NCBI GenBank assembly: GCA_051294375.1
Contig: CM119266.1
Coordinates: 16,486,087 to 16,550,086, forward strand
Reading direction: 5' to 3'
Source: Paraspadella gotoi
Taxonomy: Eukaryota; Chaetognatha
DNA length: 64,000 nt
Positions within the stretch are counted from its first letter, which is position 1, and every line of letters begins with the position of its first letter. Below, piece after piece: positions 56,801-64,000 of the stretch. The position numbers and the translations under genes were made by a program. The notes beneath the pieces are model-generated. The model ran no database searches, had not been told where the DNA came from, and worked only from the letters and a program-made list of their open reading frames with translations.

Positions 56801-57384
56801 ACCGCGCTCCAGAAGTCATCCTCGAGCTCGGATGGACTCACCCCTGCGATGTGTGGAGCCTCGGCTGCATCGTGTTCGAGCTCCACCAGGGCGTCACCCT
56901 CTTCCAAACGCACGATAACCGGGAGCACCTGGCGATGATGGAGCAGGTGGTGGGCGCCATGCCGGCCAAGCTGGCGAAGCGATGCCATCGAAAGGCCAAA
57001 TACTTCAAACACGGCCATTTGGATTGGGACGAGAACACTCCCGCGGGCCGTTACGTGCGGGAGACGTGCCGGTCGCTAGAATCCTGCGCCGTTGTCGACT
57101 CCAGTGTGATGGAGCCGAGGATGGCGTTGGGATTGTGCGCCAAAGCGGCTCTGGAGGGGTCACCCGTAACGACCTCCTCCAAGATGAAATCAAAGGACGG
57201 AGAACCATCACCATACGAAGGATGGGACCCAAACGAAGAACCCGCTGATCGGAAGCATCTCGTTGAACTCATTCAAAAGATGCTTACGTTTTTGGCAGAG
57301 GAGCGAATAGAACTCGGCAAAGCCTTGGAACATCATTTCTTCGAAAAGCTCAAAAAGGAGCAAAAGTTACATCTCATGCCCTGA
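52706..57384 (+). CDS. CLK: CLK/LAMMER dual-specificity protein kinase
   Basis: A nuclear kinase that phosphorylates SR splicing factors. Exons: 52706-52879, 53029-53277, 53527-53663 (or 53670), 54618 (or 54655)-54808, 55039-55250, 55709-55855, 56243-56461 and 56563-57384, about 716 aa. Residues 1-300 are low-complexity, Ser/Thr/Asp/Arg-rich. The family junction [14 protein letters not shown] leads into [17 protein letters not shown] (Gly loop), VALK (ATP Lys), [20 protein letters not shown], the catalytic loop HTDLKPEN (CLKs have HTD, not HRD), [20 protein letters not shown] (DFG and activation loop), [17 protein letters not shown] and [11 protein letters not shown] (LAMMER motif with Gln for Arg). 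An insert rich in Ser, Lys and Glu precedes [10 protein letters not shown]. The exon 3-4 junction is unresolved: two boundary pairs keep the frame. The start at 52706 is the first ATG in its frame on that exon. Confidence 0.94.
53755..53846 (+). repeat. (GA)n microsatellite in CLK intron
   Basis: About 90 bp of uninterrupted GA dinucleotides in the intron between CLK exons 3 and 4. Confidence 0.95.
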
Positions 57385-57399
57385 CATTTCTGAGGGACG

Positions 57400-60300
57400 A
57401 GGCCAGTTGACATCGGAATATTTAAAAATAATCCTGGTTAAAGTTTAACGTTTAAAAAACTACTTGCCGGCTTTTTCCTTCGCTCGAATCAAAGGTAAAC
57501 GTATATCTACGTATTCGGTAATATAACTCGCAGTTTTGTGCGATAACAAAATTAAATAAAACAAGAAACTCTAAAATGGCTGATTAGCACTCATACTTAA
57601 AGTTATGTTTGAGGACAAGCTATGCTTGCTATCTGTTGCTGTGATCTCAAAGGTAGACATATTATTTTTATGTTGTGGACATTGATTTGCTTAAATAGCA
57701 TAGTTCTCTGACAATAATTCCAAATTTTGATTTAAATTTTGCCTCATTTTAGAGAAAAAAATTATTTTAGAAAATCAATATCCGCGGAGTTTCTTGTTCA
57801 AGTTACAAATCGCACTTTGAAACCAAGTTATCCGTATATTTATTCCCAACAAAAGAATTTTGTAACCCATGTGCCATTAAAGATAATTAACCATTACAAA
57901 TTAAGGAAGAATCATAAATATATATTTATATGCGTAAGATATACATTATACATCTAGTTACTTTTTAATTACATCGCGTACAGGTTTCAATATATATTCT
58001 ACATGCAGTTTATCAATATATTGATTAATGCTAATTTCAACCATCTCTCGTGATTGTAAAAAAAATTCAGAAATTATCGTCCTACGATCGGGCATCAAGA
58101 AAATTTTAAGCCGGTATCAATGATACACTGATGCAACACAATATATAAAGTAAAATTATTGTTTTTTTCCTAATCGTTTTGAACTATTTTAAACGATTGA
58201 TTAATATTTTGTCTCTGAAATGGAGAAAATCCTGCCAGGTTCATGCCACCAAAGTTTGTTTTGGAGTACATTATTACCACTTAGAAGCAAAACCTTTAAA
58301 TCTCTGACGGACCGAAAAGAAACGTTGCTCTTTCGCCATTTAAAATATCTACCATGAATTTTGTTTCTCCGATATCCGCGAGCGAATCGGGTTCAGTCGT
58401 CCGATCTCGATTCGATCGAGGGAAGATCGAAATTAGAAAAAACCAAAAACGATTTTGGAAAAGAAATGTTTTGGCGTCGTTGGAATAATCATTTTCTGAT
58501 ATTCAAAAGGTTAGAGATTGAACAACTTGATTTTAGCGTTATCAACGAATGGATCATTTCAGAAAAAAAAAAAATCAAAATTTGAACTTTTTTAAAGGTT
58601 TGGTCATAAAAATAGTTTATCGGTACCTACAAAATATAGATTATTTCTCATCTGTTAAAACCTGCTTACAAAGCATATCTAATTCACAGCTATTTTTCAG
58701 TGTACAATTTAATAATGCGTAATGTTCAAATTTAGTATTAATAATTAATAAAAAAATAGGAATAAAAATTAAGAAATTGAGAAAAAAAGATGAGGAATTT
58801 ATTCACAGATTATATCCATATAGCTTTTTTTTAGGTTCTATAAAAATGGATAGTATAACCTCGGCCTGTTTTATGCCGCTATAAATATTTTTAAACTAGG
58901 ATTACTTCATTCACAATTATCCAAAACCATGAAATTTTACCTCACGAATTTTTAATTGTTGGCACGTTTCTTTGCGGACGAATAATTTACGTTGTTCGGT
59001 TTTTACGCTCTGTGAAATGGAATGTTTTGAATACTTCTGAGTATTCATTGGTTGCTTGCACAAGACGATTTAGATATATATTTTAGATAAGCCTCCGTCT
59101 AAAAACATGCAGATGTTTGTTAAAAAAATTGTTTTCTGTTGATTTACTCTTGATTTTCACATATTCTAAAAAACCGCTAAATATTGTGTGTTCTTTTAAA
59201 CCTGTTTTCCTCTATAGCAATGACTTTGGTCCACTCGAGAGAATATCTTGTGTCATATGTTATAAAACATCTTCCTATCTAATATTGAAGCTTGCTAACC
59301 ATGTTCACTATCAAACCCAATTCGTAACATATCAAAAACCTTACACTCAAATTGGTTTGAATGGGTGTCACTGCCTTTATTGACAGAGTTGACGTTTTGT
59401 GCCATTCATGCTCACACCCAAGAAATGCCACTTAGTTGTTACCTTATTCAAATTGATCCAAACTCACAGTTAGTTCAATATTTGAAAATGACTTTTGTTG
59501 TATCACTCGGAATGGAACCACTGTTTAATTCAAAAACAAAATAGTTGCCTCAATAAATCGTCATACAATGAATTTTTTTAAATTTCATTATTTCGTTGGT
59601 AGATCTCTAGCTAAATTTAGTAAAAACATATTTGATTAAGCAAGTTATGATTCTTACAAGTATATTTGACTCAAGACGCATCTTCTCTTTTTATCTTAAA
59701 CAAAAAGAATCAGGAACCCTTTTTTTTCTTATCGAAATGACATGAAAAATATATAAAACATCGTCTTCTTTGAATTACTTAGGCTTTTCATCATAAGAAA
59801 TTTTGTTCGAAATCAAAGGTTTCAGTTTATCCCACGAGAGAATTAACTTGAATTGAACAAACGGAAAAAGAACAAAATAGCAATTAAGTAGTTTTGGAAA
59901 ATAAAATTTATTATTGACTCTATGATATATCCAATCTATTATCCAATCTTAAAGCTAAGACGCTTATCAAATACTTTCTCGCCTTTTTAAGCCTTTTTCA
60001 TTGTAGCAATTCAATGAATTTTGCCACTCGCTTGAGCTCGACATTGCAGCCCAGATGGCATACGTATTGAGTGCAATGATATTCTCCTCTTACCAGGCGG
60101 CCACTGTGATTAGGCGGTGTCAGAATATTCAATATATTCACCACTGAAAGGCCCGGACGTAAAATAAATTTAAGAATTTTAAACAAAAGGGGGGTAATTC
60201 CTTCAGCCTGTATGTCACTCATCTAGTTTATTTAAGTACTATCTCGCTGAAAACTGATGATGCTAAATTTAGCCTTAATCAAGTTGTATCAGAGTAAAAG

Positions 60301-60610
60301 AAAATATGTCCGAGAGCCTCTTTTATTACTTTTTAAGAGATTATTTACCCGATTAATAAATTTCTATATAATATTTTAAAATAATTCAAGAATTTACTTC
60401 GAACTTTTTAATTTACTGTAATCGTATTGAAAAAAAAATGGTGAAACATAAAAAGTGCGTGAAACTTCAAGCAAATTAATTTTAAATACAGGACATTGCA
60501 AACCAGAACATTTAACTTTAAAGATGATCTTTGTCTATGATACTTGTTTCAGATTGACCAAAACGCTTTTCCTTTACGTGGTGAAGAAAAATCCGAAAAC
60601 TGAAAAAATT
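57400..60610. other. AT-rich intergenic DNA
   Basis: Downstream of CLK; AATAAA at 57554 (in TTAAATAAAACAAG) may be its polyadenylation signal. Open frames at 57739-57957, 58361-58585 and 59117-59383 have no recognisable features and AT-rich codon use. Nothing else is supported apart from the weak 59998-60222 frame. Confidence 0.4.
59998..60222 (-). CDS. Hypothetical 74-aa frame
   Basis: A minus-strand frame with higher G+C than its surroundings, reading MSDIQAEGITPLLFKILKFI at the start and GEYHCTQYVCHLGCNVELKR near the end, with three cysteines in CTQYVCHLGC. An AG lies just before the ATG, so it could be an exon. No family recognised and no partner exon found. Confidence 0.2.
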   Translation of the reverse strand: MSDIQAEGITPLLFKILKFILRPGLSVVNILNILTPPNHSGRLVRGEYHCTQYVCHLGCNVELKRVAKFIELLQ

Positions 60611-60617
60611 CACATAA

Positions 60618-60722
60618 GAGTGATGGAGGCCTTAAATCACCAAAGCTCGTCCAAAGTCAGGGGCAAGATAGCTTAGTTATTAAATGAATGGATAATTTTA
60701 TATTGGTTGTACCAATTTCTTA
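60618..60722 (+). repeat. Family B repeat, 5'-truncated
   Basis: GAGTGATGGAGGCCTTAAAT through CAAGATAGCTTAGTTATTAA to TATATTGGTTGTACCAATTT. Confidence 0.65.
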
Positions 60723-61630
60723 ATCAATATACTGTATGAGAAAAGCGTACATTGTGTTACAAGTGTGATTACTTATGCGATATTACTTATGCGTGTCTTG
60801 AGTCAAAAAGATTAAAACGCTTTAAAAATGTTTCATCGCTATGTAAAAAAAAAGGAATTACATTACATTTTATTAATGTTATCGGCAAATATTTCACATT
60901 TTAAAAAAAATACGTTTTTTAAATAATATTTTTAATAAGCTCTAAGCGTAGTCAATGAAAAGAGATCTTTTTTAGTTTAAAAGCCGCGCAATTCTCAACG
61001 ATTTTATTGTAACTGTTTGAAAAGAATGATAATTCATGAAAATAAATACCATGGAAACATTGATTTTTTAAAATTAAATTAGATATGTTCGAACAACACT
61101 GTGGAATTATTGCATTTAAGAAAATCCGGTTTAGCAGAAGATTCCATCATCAATTAGGGGCGTTTTACGTGAAGCAGTCTTCCACTGTTAAAATAAATAT
61201 TCAGAAATCATTTGAGAATTCGAGGCTGGTAGCCTGGTAAAATAATGTTTAAAAAACTGATGTTTTATGGATAATAGTCAGGATAGATAGGATAATTAGA
61301 CATACAGTATGTATGTTAAGGAAAGCCCTGCAGTAACAGTTTTAAGTGTTTAATCTTGAATCTCAATTCTTAGTTTTTTTCTCTTTTTTATTTCCTTTTA
61401 TTCCCGCTTTTACAGTTCCACCTTCCATTCAAAACTTTAGTTTCCTACGTATGTGTTGATAGTTTTATTTCACTAAACTTACTGAAACTTACTAAAACTA
61501 AAACTTATGTTAAGCCAAGTGACTTTTTTACGCATAAATTTATGCATTTGCCAACTTTTCACAAATCGATTTCTCGTGTATCTTAAACTGTTACTGTTAG
61601 TATATTGGTCGTTGGTGAAGAGGCGAGTAC

Positions 61631-62354
61631 CTGCTTTACATTGTTTTTCTGAAGTTGCGAGTCTGAAAGATTTTGTTTATTTCGTTATTTATCAATAATA
61701 TGGGTATTGGGTTCGATATAAACAAAAAAAAAAAAAAAATTACCATTTGAAGCTTCCATGGCCTCCATTGCTGCGTTGGCTTCCGCACGTTCTAATTGAA
61801 GCGACATCGTGCGCACCTTGTCCGACCAATACTCGCTGCTTTGCTGAAGCTGAAGAGACAACTAACGAGAAAAAAAAAAGAATTATCAAGCGAAATTGAA
61901 ATGGGGATTTCCCTATATGAGGCACGTTTCCTTGACAACGTTATTAACAAATACCTCGCCGACGCGATGGATCCAATAAGCTTTGTCTTTGTTGTCGAAG
62001 TCATCGACGACGACTCCCAGTTTGAGGGCAGCCGTCTCCGACCGCGGCTGGAAACACCGAGATTACACCGTTTAATTAATCGAGTTAATCATTTAAAAAA
62101 AAAAGTTTTTGAAAATGTAGACTTAGACTTAACTATTGCCTCCCGTAAGAGTCGCTGCATTGATTCTAATTAATCTAATTATTATTGTAGTATTAAAATA
62201 TTAGTTATTTGCATCGTGTCTAAAGCGGAGACTGCGCTCACGACGGCGAGGGTTAAAACAATCGCATTTTACCCTCGAGAATGAGTCTCAGGCTCTCTCT
62301 CTCTCTCTTTAGGGGCACAATGTAGCCCAAAGCCCGTCTCTTAATACAATTCAA

Positions 62355-62438
<84 letters not shown>

Positions 62439-63664
62439 CCAATAAAGAAAGCAAAGAGAATGATGGACTGAAAGAGAAGGAGAGGGATTAATTAACCTTT
62501 AAAGAAGACGGAGCCTTTTCCTTATTCCAGGGACTTTTGTTTTCCTTTCCTTCTCGAACGGAGCCACTGTAGGCTGAGTCGGAAAACCGATCCGCCTCCT
62601 GTCGGTAAAAAAGGAAAAAAATTCGGATTCATTAAAATTGAAGAGATAGAGTGAGCGAGTGAGTGAGTAAGAGAGTTAGAGTGTGTGAGTGAGTGAGTGA
62701 GAGAGAGAGAGTTAGAGATAGAGTGAGTTAGTGAGTGAGTGAGTGACAGATAGAGTGTGTGAGTGAGTGAGTGAGAGAGAAAGAGAGATCGATCACCCAC
62801 CCCGTTGATTTCTAGCTTCTCAACCTCGAGAAGTCTCTCTCTTTCCGAAGCTTCGGAAAATCTGGCGCTGGAGGCTTCGCGGGTGGCGCCACCCGACGGT
62901 GGCGAAGGAGATCGACTGAGCGAGAATCCGCGCATGCTTTGGATTTGGTGGCGAGGGGGATGTCAAAGATAATCGTCATTAAGCGGCATTAATAAAATAA
63001 TAAGTTAATAAAATAATAAGTAATAAATAGTGTCTCTTACCTTTCCAATTGTTTCTCCATTTCGCGCATGGTCTCCTCCTTTCCTTCAGATTCCATCCGA
63101 AGTCGCGTCTTTTGTTTTCCGTGTTCCTCGTTGCGATCTTCCGCCGCCAGTGGCGTCTTGCGCGGAGAATCTAATTGATTCGTTCTCAATCGATTAAATT
63201 CATTCCTCATTATCAGTATCGAACGTATAACCAAAGTCTTCTCGCTATATAACCTATATAACACTATATAACCTCCCTCGTTGACTTACTCTTGCCCGTT
63301 GTTCCCATCGGCAGCGCCAATGAGGTCACATTCTCCATTTGATCCAAAACGTCTTCTAAAACGTCCATCAGACATTTGATGATGTCGTCGTTCGTCGTGC
63401 TTTGACTTCGAAGCGCACGGCTAAGTTCGGAGCTGGATGCAATTGCAAGCGATTCGAACGAATGATTGAGTATTTAATAAACCAACGACCGCCGCTTACA
63501 CTCTTTTCTTGATGCTTTTCCTCAGATCTTTAAGGTGGAACTTGATGTTTTCTCCCATTTCCGCCGCCATTTTGAGTCGCCGCGTTTCCGCCGTCTTTTC
63601 TTCCAGCGTCGCCATCGTCATTTGCAAATTGGATTCGATTTCCTTCGCGCCCGACTCGAGCTCT
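61631..63664 (-). CDS. Coiled-coil protein, eight internal exons, both ends outside or unseen
   Basis: Exons in transcript order (minus): 63500-63664, 63290-63432, 63041-63170, 62801-62936, 62497-62598, 61955-62047, 61744-61849 and 61631-61662. All splice sites are GT-AG and all phases agree, giving about 268 aa. Helical, charged stretches are LEEKTAETRRLKMAAEMGEN with DLRKSIKKRV; SELSRALRSQ with CLMDVLEDVLDQMENV; MREMEKQLERS; ASERERLLEVEKLEING; and LQLERAEANAAMEAMEASN. Between them are Ser-rich linkers (FSLSRSPSPPSGGATREASS). The 5' part lies beyond the right edge; the 3' part was not found below 61631. A cytoskeletal or trafficking scaffold is likely from composition only; the family is not recognised. 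The 32-nt last exon is less certain than the rest. Confidence 0.75.
62340..62435 (+). repeat. (CT)n microsatellite
   Basis: About 80 bp of pure CT dinucleotides in an intron of the coiled-coil gene. Confidence 0.95.
62645..62790 (+). repeat. (GAGT)n / GA-rich microsatellite
   Basis: Imperfect GAGTGAGTGAGT runs with GAGAGAGA interruptions in an intron of the coiled-coil gene. Confidence 0.9.
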
Positions 63665-64000
63665 CTGTCGAAAAAAACAAACAAAAAAAAACCAAAACAA
63701 AAAACAAAAACAAAAAGGAATAAAAAAGAAAAGAGAAATAAATAAATTAATAAATTTCAAAATCGTTGGGGAAAATTGAGGAACGCGCAGTGGGAAAAAG
63801 CAAATATTAATTGTTTTTTATAAAACTCAAAGCAAAAAAAATAAAAAATTAAAAAGAATATTATAATTCTCCTAAGATACTGTTGTAATTTTGATTGCCT
63901 GTTCAATGTACAAATGAGGCTTTGATAATGATATATAAACACAATTCAGAAATAAAATGCTTTCTTGACCATGAGGATAAGTTCCCACATAGTATGACAT
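63665..64000. other. Intron-like AT-rich sequence
   Basis: Follows the 5'-most visible exon acceptor of the coiled-coil gene (TTTTTTTCGACAG). Contains CAAAAACAAAAA-type runs. No exon seen. Confidence 0.5.

Noticed and set aside
61796-62173. 125-codon plus-strand frame
   Set aside because: Antisense to two coiled-coil exons whose splice phases fit on the minus strand.

Overview
The window is animal (metazoan) nuclear DNA. Every recognisable gene is split into short exons by GT-AG introns whose phases match. The proteins are eukaryotic, and one of them (CGRRF1) is animal-type. Intergenic DNA and introns are very AT-rich and packed with small transposons. TTAGGG/CCCTAA, the animal telomere motif, recurs inside repeats. 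I cannot name the species; a marine or early-branching invertebrate would fit. There is one 10-N assembly gap at 44014-44023.

Layout. From 1.9 to 38.4 kb every supported gene lies on the minus strand: a papain-family protease of the 26/29-kDa or counting-factor-associated type (1947-6598, 3' exons not visible); three small hypothetical genes or exons (9.8-10.2, 12.7-12.9 and 14.1-14.4 kb), including a secreted Cys-rich peptide and a tail-anchored coiled-coil protein; the RING protein CGRRF1 (17.6-18.8 kb); a lone membrane-segment exon (21.5 kb); malonyl-CoA decarboxylase MLYCD (24.5-33.0 kb, 11 exons); and THUMPD1 (35.0-38.4 kb, 4 exons). From 40.9 kb on, the plus strand carries a two-exon 87-aa single-pass membrane protein (40.9-41.2 kb), a possible 55-aa membrane microprotein (52.2 kb) and a CLK/LAMMER kinase (52.7-57.4 kb). 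The right end (61.6-63.7 kb, minus) holds eight internal exons of a coiled-coil protein that continues past the window. The genes look like unrelated housekeeping functions: proteolysis, ubiquitin ligase, fatty-acid metabolism, tRNA acetylation and splicing control. I see no operon or pathway cluster.

Between the genes is a dense repeat landscape. The most striking item is a 2.03-kb near-perfect palindrome (45901-47934) with arms of about 1 kb built from a minisatellite full of CCCTAACCCTAA; its outer ends carry sets of 12-bp palindromes of the form GGCGANNTCGCC. Other families are: a repeat of about 230 bp that occurs singly and as direct pairs around a 190-bp core with a purine tract (TRIM-like); a Helentron-like family whose 3' end is a hairpin followed by CTAA; a MITE with CGCCGACTGGGG termini; fold-back elements sharing a CTGATGA-hairpin-GAAAC motif; a nested hAT-type element with an exact 8-bp target duplication; LTR fragments with a tRNA-Leu primer site; a dead Tc1 transposase; and long CT/GA microsatellites.

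All calls come from reading the sequence by eye. Homologies rest on recognised motifs and remembered family features, not on database searches.
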